64,000 nucleotides of DNA from Rhizobium sp. Pop5 (GCF_024721175.1 NZ_CP099399.1:2108001-2172000), one strand, 5' to 3'; shown: positions 1 through 9,031, counted from the first letter of the stretch. Made by a program: numbers and translations. The notes: generated by a model from the sequence alone, not told the origin.

Positions 1-570
1 TCCCTTGTTGCGCTTCATGCCGCCGGCCGAATCCGGCCCGAGCGAATCCGCCTGATCAAGATAGATCAGCATCGCGGGATGGGCCGTGGCGTTGCGCAGG
101 AGTTCGCCGAACTTGCCAGAGATAAACGGCCGGATCGCCTCCGCCTCGTAGAGCGGCACGATGAGGCGCATCGGCAGGCTCTTGTTGGCGCTGGTGGAGA
201 AATGATCGGTCCAGAAGGTCGCCAGCCGCTCGTAAAAGCCGAGAGGCGACAGCACCGCCTGCATCAGCCGCAGGTTCGCATCGTGCTGAAACTGCTGCTG
301 CGCCTGCCGCTGCACGCCCTTACGCATCTCGCGCCGGGTCGGATCGTCGGTCACCGTCTTGGCGTCTTCGCGGATCTGCTTCAGCTGCTCCTGCAGGCTG
401 AGGATCGCCCGATGGCGCATGTCGTTGCCGCCGAGCGGAAAGTCCGGTGTCGCCGCCACGCCCTGGCCGAGTTGGCCGATCAGCTCGTCCTTGCTTTGCG
501 GCGGCGTCTCGCCCGGCCGCAAGCCATAGCCGAAGCGGATCGCCGCCATCGTCGGGAAAGAGAGGCTCAT
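1..570 (-). CDS. DUF1800 family protein, N-terminal part (runs off the left edge)
   Basis: This is the first 190 codons of a protein that continues beyond base 1. The start at 570 follows a strong AGGAGGTGA ribosome site. The product begins MSLSFPTMAAIRFGYGLRP, and further in has a FYERLATFWTDHFSTSANK segment and LLRNATAHPAMLIYLDQADS. This pattern is characteristic of DUF1800 proteins, which often sit next to a DUF1501 gene. The family has no settled biochemical role, and some members are predicted exported or cell-surface proteins. The family's NENxARE-type segment would lie outside the window. The family call is confident; the function is unknown. Confidence 0.85.
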   Translation of the reverse strand, partial: MSLSFPTMAAIRFGYGLRPGETPPQSKDELIGQLGQGVAATPDFPLGGNDMRHRAILSLQEQLKQIREDAKTVTDDPTRREMRKGVQRQAQQQFQHDANLRLMQAVLSPLGFYERLATFWTDHFSTSANKSLPMRLIVPLYEAEAIRPFISGKFGELLRNATAHPAMLIYLDQADSLGPDSAGGMKRNKG

Positions 571-597
571 GGCCTGTCACCTCCTATCGCTGCCCGA

Positions 598-642
598 GCA
601 ATTCCAGCAAATGCGCTGAGCGCGCTTTGCATTCGGAATTGC
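598..642. repeat. GCAATTCC...GGAATTGC palindromic repeat, copy 1
   Basis: The arms GCAATTCC (598-605) and GGAATTGC (635-642) are exact reverse complements, and the interior is a GC-rich inverted segment. Related copies occur at 28389-28436 and 41924-41970. This is the only structure I see in the 389-nt gap between the DUF1800 gene and the RDD gene. Confidence 0.6.
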
Positions 643-959
643 GCAAAAGCAAAAGTCAGGAGCATCTCCGTGGCTCGGAAATGCTTGAGGTGACAGGCTG
701 CCAGCCGATTGCGACCGCATTCTGTAGGAAATGGGGCGATATCAAGACATGGACGATTTGTAATCTATTGAAAAGGCTGAAGTTTATGCCCGGAAAATGA
801 AGGATGCTCCGATTGCGATGAGCGCGAAGCCGATCGCATGGTTCCGTCACCGGCTCCGAGGTGAGGCCGCTAGAGGGCCTGTATCAATCCCGGCGAAATT
901 TGCTACTTCATGTTGAAGGGAGTTCTATCCGCCGGACTAGACGGCATTCAGGGGAGCAT

Positions 960-1796
960 ATGGATTATATAGCAGAGATGCCGCAATCCATCGCTTTGCC
1001 TTCCCGCTACTTCTGGCGGCGGCTTGCAGCCCTTGCCGTCGACATTGTCATTTTTCAAGCTGCCATTCTTATAGCGGTCCATTACATTTCAACGGCCTTC
1101 CCCGAGAGCTTCAGCTTCGCCAACGATGCCTCCATGGAGTGCAGAGAGGGAGTGCCCGATCAACTTGCAAAGCGAATTGACACGAATTGGCCGTTGAAGG
1201 CGAACGAATGGCGCACCAACGATATCTGTGAATCGCGTCAATTTGGTTCGGGAAAGCAGAGATACCTGCAGATAACCGTTGAGATGGAACCTTGGGACTA
1301 TGTGACGCCCACTCAAGTGCTGACCATCCCTGTGGACGCAGACGGCAATCCGGCGAGCAAGACAATACCGGCCTACTCCGGCTTGATATCGGGCTTAGCC
1401 AATACGGCGCTGATGGCGCTGGCTTTCGCCTACTTTTCCGCGAATGGCCGCCGCACATTCGGGAAGGCGGTTTTCTTCCTCAGAGTTCAGTCGATCGATG
1501 GTGAAGGTCCCGACATCGGCACCGCGTTTAAACGCGAAATCCTCAAATTCAGCCCGAACCTGCTTTTCAGTGCCGCCATCTTTGCGATCTCGCTGTTTCC
1601 AGTCTATCCGACGCAAGACTTCGACGCATTGCTTGGCATGTTCCGCGGCGGATACACCCCTTCGAACGATGGGGCGATTGGACTTTACGTCGTCGGGACG
1701 ATAGCAGCCTTGTCTTGGTGGCTCGTGCCAATCATCGCGTGGCAGGGACAGACATATTATGATCGCATCTGCGGTTGCGAGGTCGTGAGCGCCTAA
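960..1796 (+). CDS. RDD family membrane protein
   Basis: The 278-residue product has the RDD signature near its N-terminus (YFWRRLAALAVDIVIFQAAI, with the conserved Arg and Asp at the head of the first membrane segment). Further membrane segments lie around residues 145-165, 205-225 and 245-270. A long polar extracytoplasmic stretch separates TM1 and TM2, which is longer than in typical RDD proteins. The ATG at 960 was chosen because GGGGAG lies 5 nt upstream; the open frame extends to 861 without a better site. RDD proteins are inner-membrane proteins of uncertain function, proposed as transporters in some cases. It looks monocistronic. Confidence 0.8.
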   Translation: MDYIAEMPQSIALPSRYFWRRLAALAVDIVIFQAAILIAVHYISTAFPESFSFANDASMECREGVPDQLAKRIDTNWPLKANEWRTNDICESRQFGSGKQRYLQITVEMEPWDYVTPTQVLTIPVDADGNPASKTIPAYSGLISGLANTALMALAFAYFSANGRRTFGKAVFFLRVQSIDGEGPDIGTAFKREILKFSPNLLFSAAIFAISLFPVYPTQDFDALLGMFRGGYTPSNDGAIGLYVVGTIAALSWWLVPIIAWQGQTYYDRICGCEVVSA

Positions 1797-1849
1797 CAGA
1801 GAATCCGCAGCCGGCAGCCTCGGTATCACGGCCGACGCGCCCAACTGCC

Positions 1850-2650
1850 TCACGCCACCCTGCCTCGACACGCCCACGCCACCGACGCGAACGACCTTGG
1901 CCCATCCGGCTCTCCCGCCTCGTAGGCGGCCCGAAGGGCGGCATCCGCGGCGGCTCGTTTCTCCGGCTCCAGCCCGGCGACATATTTGCCGAGCGGTCCC
2001 TCGCCGGCGGCGATCGGGCTCCAGTAGTCGTCGAAGGAAAGGTAATCCATCCGGATCAGCAGCGACGTCTCCTCGACATCGGCAAGGCCCTGCGCGATGA
2101 ACGTCTGCTTCATCTCCCCCGGCCGCGTCATCGGCTGGAAACAATATCTGCGGCGCAGCGGCAGCGCGTTCTCATCGAGCATGACGACCGTGTCCCACAT
2201 CATCCGCATGCCCGACATGCCGCCGTAATGGTCCCAGACGGCGGCCGCGACCACGCCGCCGGGACGCACGACCCGGGCCATCTCGGCCACTGCCTTGCCC
2301 GCCTCCGGCACGAAATGCAGCACGAGCAGCGATAGCGCACGGTCGAAGCGGTTATCCTCGAAGGGAAGCGCGCAGGCATCGGCCTGCTGGATCGTGATCC
2401 GCGGATCGTTATTGCGCCCTTTGGCTGCCTCGACGAAAACAGGCGAATAGTCGATGGCAGCGATCTCCTGCAGGCCGGGCGTCTGCGCCAGCGTGAATGT
2501 CAGGCTGCCGGTGCCGCAGCCGACATCGAGCACGCGATCCCCGTCCGCCAGCCCCGCGAAATCGATCAGCATCGGCGCCAGCGTCCGGCTCCACCGGCCC
2601 ATCAACCGCTCATAACCATCCGCGCTTTCGACATGGAAACTCGACGGCAT
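1850..2650 (-). CDS. Class I SAM-dependent methyltransferase
   Basis: The 266-residue product contains the glycine-rich SAM-binding motif I (VLDVGCGTGSLTFTLAQ, about residues 40-56). Motif II/III residues follow (AAIDYSP, then ADACALPFEDNRFDRALS), and then a post-motif VRPGGVVAAAVWD. This is the Methyltransf_11/25 arrangement of small-molecule methyltransferases related to UbiE-type enzymes. The start at 2650 is preceded by GGAGGGGAGG. No neighbour suggests the substrate. The fold is confident, the substrate unknown. Confidence 0.85.
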   Translation of the reverse strand: MPSSFHVESADGYERLMGRWSRTLAPMLIDFAGLADGDRVLDVGCGTGSLTFTLAQTPGLQEIAAIDYSPVFVEAAKGRNNDPRITIQQADACALPFEDNRFDRALSLLVLHFVPEAGKAVAEMARVVRPGGVVAAAVWDHYGGMSGMRMMWDTVVMLDENALPLRRRYCFQPMTRPGEMKQTFIAQGLADVEETSLLIRMDYLSFDDYWSPIAAGEGPLGKYVAGLEPEKRAAADAALRAAYEAGEPDGPRSFASVAWACRGRVA

Positions 2651-2836
2651 GAAAGCCTCCCCTCCAAGGACAATGTGCCATCAATATGGCTCCGAGGGGC
2701 GGGCCGCAGCAAGCGGATAGTCAACCTGACCTTGTCAGCTCATCCGCGCGAAAAAGCCTCCGCGCGGAATACCTCTGTTCGCGATGCCCGGGACGTGACC
2801 CGAGCGTCTGCCGCAGTCAACGGCCGTCGCAGCGCG

Positions 2837-3718
2837 TCAGGCGCCGGCGCTGTCGAGAACGCTCCAATCAAACCCCTGCGCCCAATCGCGGTACCGGTGC
2901 CAGCCGACCTCAGGGAAATCGCGGCGCAGGGCGGCGATGTCGGCGCTGTAGCCGGTGCGGTCGAACCATTCGAACATCAGCGCCGAGTCCTCGCTCTGCT
3001 GCCGCATCGCGGCGATCGGCAGTTCACGGAAAGCAATCGGGCGGCCGAGGACCTCGGACAGGATCTCCACCTGCTGCTCGCCTGACAATTCGTCACCGGC
3101 AATATCGAAACGTTTGCCGAACACCTGTTCGCGCCGCTCGGCCAAAGCCGCGACGAACGCCCCGATATCCTTGATGGTGATCTGCTGCAGCACGCGTGCG
3201 GGCGGCAGCGCTGCGGCATAGACGCCCTGTCGGAGTCCATCGATCGCCCAAGGCGCCACCGTGTTTTCCATGAAGGCGACGGGCGCACTGACCGTATAGG
3301 GAATGCCGAGGCCCACGACGTGCTTCTCGACGAGATACTTGCTGTCGAAATGCGGAATGCCGGTCTTCTTGTCGGCATCGCCAACGGAGGAATAGATCAG
3401 GTGACCGACGCCGGCGGCCTTCGCCGCATTGGCGACGGTGATGCCCTGGCGCGTTTCCGCTTCCGTCCCGGCCTCATAGCTGTTGCCCATCAGGAACATC
3501 GTGTCGACGCCGCTTGCCGCCTTCGCCACGGATGCGCCGTCATCCAGGTCGCCGGCGACGACCTCGACCCCTGCCGCAGCCAGCCGCTTTGCGCCGTCGC
3601 CGTCCGGTTTGCGTGAGATCGCCTTGACGCGGTGTCCCCGGGCGAGAAGCGCGCGCACGACCGCTCCGCCCTGCTGGCCGGTGGCGCCCGTCACCAGAAC
3701 GCTTCGTATGTTGCTCAT
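2837..3718 (-). CDS. NmrA-like NAD(P)-binding protein
   Basis: The 293-residue product starts MSNIRSVLVTGATGQQGGAV, an N-terminal Rossmann GxxGxxG motif of the atypical short-chain dehydrogenase NmrA/HSCARG group. These proteins bind NADP(H) and act as redox sensors or as quinone or isoflavone-type reductases. The start at 3718 follows AAGGAG by 7 nt. It is transcribed divergently from the LysR-type gene at 3819, the usual arrangement in which the regulator controls the neighbouring oxidoreductase. That control is inferred from position only. Confidence 0.85.
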   Translation of the reverse strand: MSNIRSVLVTGATGQQGGAVVRALLARGHRVKAISRKPDGDGAKRLAAAGVEVVAGDLDDGASVAKAASGVDTMFLMGNSYEAGTEAETRQGITVANAAKAAGVGHLIYSSVGDADKKTGIPHFDSKYLVEKHVVGLGIPYTVSAPVAFMENTVAPWAIDGLRQGVYAAALPPARVLQQITIKDIGAFVAALAERREQVFGKRFDIAGDELSGEQQVEILSEVLGRPIAFRELPIAAMRQQSEDSALMFEWFDRTGYSADIAALRRDFPEVGWHRYRDWAQGFDWSVLDSAGA

Positions 3719-3818
3719 CTGTCTGCTCCTTGTTGTGAACGATAGAGCAAAGTTAAGGCCTGTCGCATTGATCCATAATAGCCTATAGTTGGAAAACATC
3801 GTACCATCTCAGGATACA

Positions 3819-4739
3819 ATGCTCGATCTCAACGATATCATGATTTTCGCCCGCGTCATTGAAGCTGGCAGCTTTACCGCCGCGGCGCGCCTGCTCGGCA
3901 TGCCGAAGACAACAGTCAGCCGTCGCATTGCCGCTCTCGAGCGCGAACTCGGCGTGCGCCTGCTGCAGCGCACGACCCGCAGCCTCAACCCGACGGATGC
4001 CGGCCGCCTCTATTACGAGGAAAGCAGCCAGGCGCTCCGCACGATCGAAGGCGCCAACCTGCGTCTTGCGGAAGCAAGGACGGAGCCCGCCGGCACGATC
4101 CGGATATCGGCGCCGGTCGGCTTCGGCGGCCTTTTCCTGCAGGATGCGATCTTCGATCTTCTGGCGACCTACCCGAAGTCGAGGGTCGAGTTGCGCCTGA
4201 CCGACGACAGGTTGAACCTCGTCGAAAACGGCATAGACCTCGCCTTCCGCACCGGCATCCTGGAGGATTCCACGCTGATCGCCCGCAAGCTCGGCTCTAC
4301 CCATCGCCTGCTCTGCGCGAGCCCCGACTATCTCGCCCGCTGCGGCGCGCCCGATCGCCCGGCAGATCTCGTCCGCCACGACTGCGTTGTCGCCGGCCAA
4401 TCCACCCATGCACAATGGCTGCTCGAAGGCCCGCACGGCCAGGAAACGGTCTCGGTCTCGGGGCGCTTCGCCGCCAATGAAATGCAGGCGGTCATGGCCG
4501 CAGCGATCGCCGGCTATGGCATCGCCCGATTGCCCCATGGGTTCGCCAATGCCTGCATCAGGGATGGGCGGCTGTGCCGCGTTCTCGACGGTTACACGAC
4601 CCTGACCGGCGGCCTGCACGTCGTCTATCCCAGCAGCCGGCAGCTGCCGCCTCTGGTCAAGACATTCATCCAGCTGGCAATCGATCACCTGAACGCGGGG
4701 AACGGCGCAATCGACGAACTCGCGGTCATATCGCGATAG
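3819..4739 (+). CDS. LysR-family transcriptional regulator
   Basis: The 306-residue product has an N-terminal winged helix-turn-helix (MLDLNDIMIFARVIEAGSF, then a GMPKTTVSRRIAALERELG recognition region). A LysR substrate-binding domain follows from about residue 90 (AGTIRISAPVGFG). The overall shape matches the group that begins with MLDLND and often regulates divergent reductase genes. I chose the ATG at 3819; a TTG at 3789 in the same frame would add 10 residues. It is divergent from the NmrA-like gene, with about 100 nt between them for an operator. Confidence 0.9.
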   Translation: MLDLNDIMIFARVIEAGSFTAAARLLGMPKTTVSRRIAALERELGVRLLQRTTRSLNPTDAGRLYYEESSQALRTIEGANLRLAEARTEPAGTIRISAPVGFGGLFLQDAIFDLLATYPKSRVELRLTDDRLNLVENGIDLAFRTGILEDSTLIARKLGSTHRLLCASPDYLARCGAPDRPADLVRHDCVVAGQSTHAQWLLEGPHGQETVSVSGRFAANEMQAVMAAAIAGYGIARLPHGFANACIRDGRLCRVLDGYTTLTGGLHVVYPSSRQLPPLVKTFIQLAIDHLNAGNGAIDELAVISR

Positions 4740-4740
4740 G

Positions 4741-4995
4741 TCACCGCCAGAGGAAATCCGGTCCGGTGCTCTGCGACGTCAGCTTGAGCGTTCCGTCCGG
4801 CTGCACGACATAGGACTCGAAGACGCGGTAGCCGAAATCGCCGAGAAAGGTGTGCTGGACCACCGTTCCCGGGCGATAGGGCGAATGGACGACCTTTCCG
4901 CCATAGGTGAGACTGTCAGGCAGCGGCTGCGGTTCGCCCGCCGTGCTGGCGCAGGCGGTGAGCGCGAAGAAAACGGCAATGAGCGCGTGCCTCAT
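4741..4995 (-). CDS. Small predicted lipoprotein
   Basis: The 84-residue product begins MRHALIAVFFALTACAST, a signal peptide ending in a lipobox-like LTAC, so Cys15 would be lipidated after export. The mature part is short, with aromatic residues and a pattern (GTVVQHTFLGDFGYRVFESY) I do not recognise as a named domain. The start at 4995 has GGAGGAG about 9 nt upstream. It ends 1 nt from the end of the convergent LysR gene, so the pair probably shares a transcription termination zone. Confidence 0.6.
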   Translation of the reverse strand: MRHALIAVFFALTACASTAGEPQPLPDSLTYGGKVVHSPYRPGTVVQHTFLGDFGYRVFESYVVQPDGTLKLTSQSTGPDFLWR

Positions 4996-5048
4996 CCTGG
5001 CATCTCCTCCCGGTGACATTGGCCACGGAAGAATACGACTTTGCGCGG

Positions 5049-5426
5049 TCAGAAGACAGCGTTTCTGCCTTCGTAGTCCCGGCGCAGGGACTCTGCCCGC
5101 GAGAGCGCGCCGGCGATCCTGTCCTCGCTGAAGGGCTTGGCAATGACATCGAGCGCGCCTTCGAGCCCGCTTCCGACACTCTCCGGGCTGCCGGTCACGA
5201 AGATGACGTCGACGCCGAAGCGGTCGATCAGCCGGCGTGCGAGCTGGGCGCCGCTGAGGCCGTCGGCAAGACTGAGATCGACGAGCGCGACATCGCTTTT
5301 CGAAGCATAGGCGAGAGCCTGCTCGATCGTCGAAACCGGCCCAACGGTCTGGTGCCCGGCATCCTGCACGATACGCTCGAGTTCAAGGGCGATGATGTTG
5401 TCGTCTTCGACGATCATGACTTTCAT
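5049..5426 (-). CDS. Single-domain response regulator (CheY-like receiver)
   Basis: The 125-residue product is a stand-alone receiver domain. It has the acidic pocket E7-D8-D9, phosphoacceptor D50 in ALVDLSLADG, T78 in VTGS and K97 in IAKPFS, and no output domain. Such proteins relay phosphate within phosphorelays or act by protein-protein contact; in rhizobia many belong to stress-response circuits. The start at 5426 is preceded by GGAGGACC. No histidine kinase is adjacent, so its partner is elsewhere. Confidence 0.9.
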   Translation of the reverse strand: MKVMIVEDDNIIALELERIVQDAGHQTVGPVSTIEQALAYASKSDVALVDLSLADGLSGAQLARRLIDRFGVDVIFVTGSPESVGSGLEGALDVIAKPFSEDRIAGALSRAESLRRDYEGRNAVF

Positions 5427-5642
5427 GGATGGTCCTCCTGCCATGAGCAAGCAATCCGGCGGCACACGTCCGGCAATCGATAGAACGCAACTTCCCCTCG
5501 AATGTTTCCGTTTCAAAAAAGAAAGGTGCTGAAAATGGTAACCGATTTATCCCAGCGCATGAGTGAGCAGGAAATAGCGATTGGTGATCAGGAAAAACCA
5601 CCCACTACCCACTACTCACTACCGCGTCGAAGAGGCCTCGCT

Positions 5643-6431
5643 CTACCGTTCCGCCTTTGCGCTTTCCTCCCGGAACGCCGCCTCGCCGGCGTCGGAGACT
5701 TCGACCCATTTCTTGTCGGGCGCGGCGTCGGCGACGTAGCTGTCGTGCCAGTTCCACCATTTGTAGGTCGGCGTCTGCGGATAGCCCGCGGGCGAATCTT
5801 CCCAGACCTCCTGGCGGCCGAGCGGCGTGATGTCGAGATAGTTCCAGGTGCCACCCATCTGTTCGTCGCCGCGGTTGTTGACGAAATAGGTGCGGAAGAT
5901 CCGCTCGCCGTCGCGGTAGAAGACGTTGGTGCCGTGCCATTCGTCGACGCCGAAATCCTTGTCGAAACCGTCGGTGACCGTCACCCAGGGCATCGTCCAG
6001 CCCATCCGCTCCTTCAGCCCGATGATTTCGGCCTGCGGCGCGCGCGAGGCGAAGACCAGGGTCGTGTCGCGGGCGTTGAGATGGGCAACATGGGCGACCT
6101 GATCTGCGACCATCGAACAGCCGCGGCAGGCATGCTCGGGCCAGCCGAAGACGCCGGGCTCGTAGAAGGCGCGATAGACGATGAGCTGGCGCCGGCCCGC
6201 AAACAGGTCGAGCAGGCTCATCCTGCCCTGCGATCCTTCGAAGACATAATTCTTGTCGACCGCCATCCATGGCATCCGGCGGCGCTCGGCGGCCAGCGCG
6301 TCGCGGGCGCGGGTCTCGGCCTTTTCCTTGACGAGCAGCTGCTTGCGGGCCGTCTCCCAGGCCTCCTGCGACACGACGGGCGGCCTGTGCATGGCCTGCC
6401 CGCTCTTTCCATTCCCTGCTGTTCCGGTCAT
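5643..6431 (-). CDS. DUF899 (thioredoxin-like) protein
   Basis: The 262-residue product matches the DUF899 family: a VSQEAWETARKQLLVKEKA start, a RRRMPWMAVDKNYVFEG segment, GWPEHACRGCSMVADQV with a CxxC pair, and a C-terminal TWNYLDITPLGRQE. The family has a thioredoxin-like fold and is common in rhizobial genomes; its substrate is not established. CAGGAG lies about 9 nt before the start at 6431. It stands alone, with a short tandem CACTACC-type stretch just downstream (about 5602-5626). Confidence 0.85.
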   Translation of the reverse strand: MTGTAGNGKSGQAMHRPPVVSQEAWETARKQLLVKEKAETRARDALAAERRRMPWMAVDKNYVFEGSQGRMSLLDLFAGRRQLIVYRAFYEPGVFGWPEHACRGCSMVADQVAHVAHLNARDTTLVFASRAPQAEIIGLKERMGWTMPWVTVTDGFDKDFGVDEWHGTNVFYRDGERIFRTYFVNNRGDEQMGGTWNYLDITPLGRQEVWEDSPAGYPQTPTYKWWNWHDSYVADAAPDKKWVEVSDAGEAAFREESAKAER

Positions 6432-6655
6432 CGCTTCAATCTCCTGATTGGGGCGAATTCCCGCGCTCCATCACCGAAGCCGGTTCATCGCGCATTGATC
6501 GAAGATAGTTTCGCATTGCGGATTGGACAGTGAGAGTAACAAGTGTGACCGGAATTCGCGCGACTGGCGCGGCAGCTCCCCGCCAACAGAACAGTTGCCA
6601 AAACCCGCAGAGTGACGGAAGCTTCACCCCGGCCATCGGCGACGGATTGCTTGAC

Positions 6656-7423
6656 ATGACGACAGCCTCATCAAATGAGCCGGCAAGCCACGGCGGCGCC
6701 AGGATCTGCCGCGGCTGCTGGGACCAGATGCACATGCCGATCCCGATCGGCGGGCCGCTGGCACTCCCCTTCCGCGCCTTCGGCATCACCCGCAGCAAGA
6801 TGAACCCCGATATCTGCACGATCTGCGAGCGTTCCTTCCAATATGTGAAGAAGCAGCGCCAGATCACCGTTGACGCCACCATCCTCTTCGCCGACATCAG
6901 GGGCTTCACCGATCTGTCCGAGCGCATCGAGGCGGTGCAACTCAGCGAAATCGTCAGCCTGTTCCAGGATCGTTGCGCCCAGGCGATCTGGGCGCATGAC
7001 GGCATCGTCAACAAGCAGATGGGCGACGGGCTGATGGCGATCTTCAACTTCCCGATCATCCGGAAGGATCACGCGACCGCCGCGATCCTGGCCGCGCAGG
7101 AGATACAGCGCAATTGCGCGGCGGCGCTGAACGGCCTGGCGCCGGACGCCCTGCCCGGCCGCCCCCTCGGCGTCGGCGTCGGCATCCATTCCGGCGAGGT
7201 CCAGATCGGCGAGTTCTCCAGCTTCCGCAGCGATTTCACCGCCATCGGCGGCGTCGTCAACCAGGCCGCGAGGCTGGAATCCCAAGCTGCGGCGGGCGAG
7301 ATATTGGTTTCGACGGAAACGGCGGCGGAGGCTTCAGCGCTTGTTACCGGCGCGGAAGAACGCACGCTCATGCTCAAGGGCATCGAACACCCGGTGCAGG
7401 CGCGCGTGCTGGTCAAGCGCTGA
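6656..7423 (+). CDS. Class III adenylate/guanylate cyclase with N-terminal CxxC pairs
   Basis: The 255-residue product carries a class III cyclase homology domain from about residue 70. It includes ILFADIRGFTD with a metal-binding Asp, GDGLMAIF, GVGVGIHSGEV and GGVVNQAARLE with the conserved Asn and Arg. It would make cAMP or cGMP from ATP or GTP. Upstream are two cysteine pairs (ICRGCWDQM and ICTICERSF) that could form a zinc ribbon or redox switch. I chose the ATG at 6656; a GTG at 6530 in frame would add 42 unconvincing residues. No ribosome site is strong, so the start is uncertain. Confidence 0.8.
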   Translation: MTTASSNEPASHGGARICRGCWDQMHMPIPIGGPLALPFRAFGITRSKMNPDICTICERSFQYVKKQRQITVDATILFADIRGFTDLSERIEAVQLSEIVSLFQDRCAQAIWAHDGIVNKQMGDGLMAIFNFPIIRKDHATAAILAAQEIQRNCAAALNGLAPDALPGRPLGVGVGIHSGEVQIGEFSSFRSDFTAIGGVVNQAARLESQAAAGEILVSTETAAEASALVTGAEERTLMLKGIEHPVQARVLVKR

Positions 7424-7584
7424 GCGATCGCGCTAGGGCCTTCTTCGAAGATCATCCAACCCGTAACGCGGCAACCGTAGCTTCTCACGCTGTGATTGCG
7501 AAAACTATCGAATTACAAGCGGATTAATCCTCCGGAAACGACCATTGCTTATCGTTCAGCGATTTAAATCGTTGGGGGTATCTC

Positions 7585-8040
7585 ATGGGTAGTTTTTCTT
7601 TGTGGCACTGGTTGATCGTGTTGATCGTGGTCGTCGTGCCATTGATCTTCATCCTGAGAAAACCGCCGGCCGGCCCGAACCGCTTCGGTGGACTGGCGGA
7701 GCCCATGGGTTTCGGCCAGGCGATCGGAAGCTATTTCAGGAACTATGTGACTTTTTCCGGCAGAGCCAGTCGATCGGAATTCTGGTATTCGGCACTCTTT
7801 CAATCTGTCGTCGCCATCGCTTTGCTTGTCGTGGATCGGAGCGAAACCTTGAACCGGATCTGGTCGCTGGTCACGTTTCTTCCGTGGATCGCCATGGCCG
7901 CCCGACGCCTTCACGACGTCAACCGAAGCGGATGGCACCAGCTTCTTGGATTACTATTTCCCATTGGATCGATTGCCGTCCTCGTATGGTATTGCAAAGC
8001 GCCGACGGCGGATCATTCCAGGGAAACCGTTTTTGCTTGA
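7585..8040 (+). CDS. DUF805 family inner-membrane protein
   Basis: The 151-residue product has an N-terminal membrane helix (WLIVLIVVVVPLIFIL). The DUF805 core follows: YFRNYVTFSGRASRSEFWY, two or three further membrane helices, and the conserved AARRLHDVNRSGWHQLL with a final FPIGSIAVLVWYC. DUF805 proteins are small integral membrane proteins of unknown function. The extra N-terminal helix and linker before the DUF805 core make it longer than the minimal family. GGGGG lies about 7 nt before the ATG at 7585. Confidence 0.85.
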   Translation: MGSFSLWHWLIVLIVVVVPLIFILRKPPAGPNRFGGLAEPMGFGQAIGSYFRNYVTFSGRASRSEFWYSALFQSVVAIALLVVDRSETLNRIWSLVTFLPWIAMAARRLHDVNRSGWHQLLGLLFPIGSIAVLVWYCKAPTADHSRETVFA

Positions 8041-8132
8041 GCGAAGTGTGAGGATGGTTTTCGCGGGTTGAGAGCGCTGGCCCGTTGAGGCAGGATACCG
8101 TCATCGGATAGAGACAGGATGGACCGAACATT

Positions 8133-8534
8133 ATGCTGACGGGCTCATGTCATTGCGGCAAGGCGGGCTGGACGCTCGAAGGCGATCCGGGCTCGATCAC
8201 CGCATGCAACTGCACGCTCTGCCGGCGCTACGGCACCCTGTGGGCTTACGATTACGAGGGAGAGCGCATCGCCCTCAGCGGCGAGACCGCCTCCTACACC
8301 CGCGCCGGCAAGGATGACCCGTCGCTCGAAATATTGTTCTGCCCGACCTGCGCCTGCGTGCTCAGCTGGCGTGGCCTGCGCCTGCACAAGGACGGCCGCC
8401 GGCGCATAGCCGTCAACATCCGGCTTGCGCCGCCGGAACTTGTCGCCGACCTTCCGATCGATCATTTCGACGGGCTGGACACCTTCGATGATCTTCCGTC
8501 CGACGGCGGGTGTGTAAGGGATCTTTGGTTTTGA
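8133..8534 (+). CDS. GFA family zinc protein
   Basis: The 133-residue product has the zinc-binding cysteine sets of the GFA (glutathione-dependent formaldehyde-activating enzyme-like, DUF636) fold: SCHCGKAGW, ACNCTLCRRYG and FCPTCACVLSW. Most family members are annotated by fold only, and glutathione-formaldehyde activity is proven for few, so no pathway role is claimed. The start at 8133 lies downstream of an AGGATGG site. Confidence 0.85.
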   Translation: MLTGSCHCGKAGWTLEGDPGSITACNCTLCRRYGTLWAYDYEGERIALSGETASYTRAGKDDPSLEILFCPTCACVLSWRGLRLHKDGRRRIAVNIRLAPPELVADLPIDHFDGLDTFDDLPSDGGCVRDLWF

Positions 8535-8557
8535 GAGCGTCCGGACGAAGCCTGTCG

Positions 8558-8890
8558 TCAGCTCTTCACAGGAGGAGTTGAGGCCGATGCTCCGGCGCCG
8601 TCTTCTTCCTCATTCACCGCCACGCCCGCCTCGAGCGCTGCCAGAATAAAAGCCTGCCGCACCGTCTCGGCCGGCATGCGCCCGGCCAGCCAGGCCCGGC
8701 AGAAATCGATCGCCCGCTGCTGATGGACGCCGCCATTGACCGGCCAGTCGGAGACCAGTGCATAAAGCGCGTCCTGCGGGGAGCGGAGAACCAGCCGTTC
8801 GCCGCTATCAAGATCGATCGAGATCGGTTTCTTCCAGAAGGCGGAATGGTCGTTAATGGCAGTGATACCTGCATCTGAATGGACAGGAAA
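8558..8890 (-). pseudogene. DUF982 gene relic without a start codon
   Basis: An open frame of 111 codons ends at the TGA at 8558. It encodes the hallmark of the rhizobial DUF982 family: KPISIDLDSGERLVLRSPQD, then LVSDWP, a RAIDFCRAWLAGR segment and AFILAALEAGVAV. The frame begins after an in-frame TAG at 8891-8893 and contains no ATG, GTG or TTG before the domain core. The bases just upstream lead into a RIME-like repeat, so the 5' end was probably lost. Translation from ATT at 8857 is a formal but unlikely alternative. Confidence 0.6.
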
Positions 8891-8965
8891 CTAACTGCGG
8901 AAGGCCGATCACGGTTCCACTGGGCGGCGGTGGCAGCGCCAGCGCTCAGGGTAGCCGCAAACGCC

Positions 8966-9031
8966 GGAGAGAGCCTTATTCTGAGGCGCGGAAGCCGAAG
9001 GCTCGAGCCTTGCAGGACGAGGGAAGGTCGG
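8966..9031. repeat. RIME-like intergenic repeat, copy A
   Basis: The segment reads GAGAGCC...CTGAGGCGCGGAAGCCG, then a GAGCCTTGCAGGACGAGG-type end. It closely matches the copy at 36006-36180 and less closely those at 10991-11050 and around the IS110 element. RIME elements are mosaic palindromic repeats described from Rhizobium species. This copy abuts the truncated DUF982 gene. Confidence 0.6.

Noticed and set aside
5582..5630. Short tandem CCACTACCC/ACTCACTACC units as a CRISPR or VNTR
   Set aside because: Only a few imperfect 7-9-nt units are present, without spacers; too short to call more than a low-complexity stretch.
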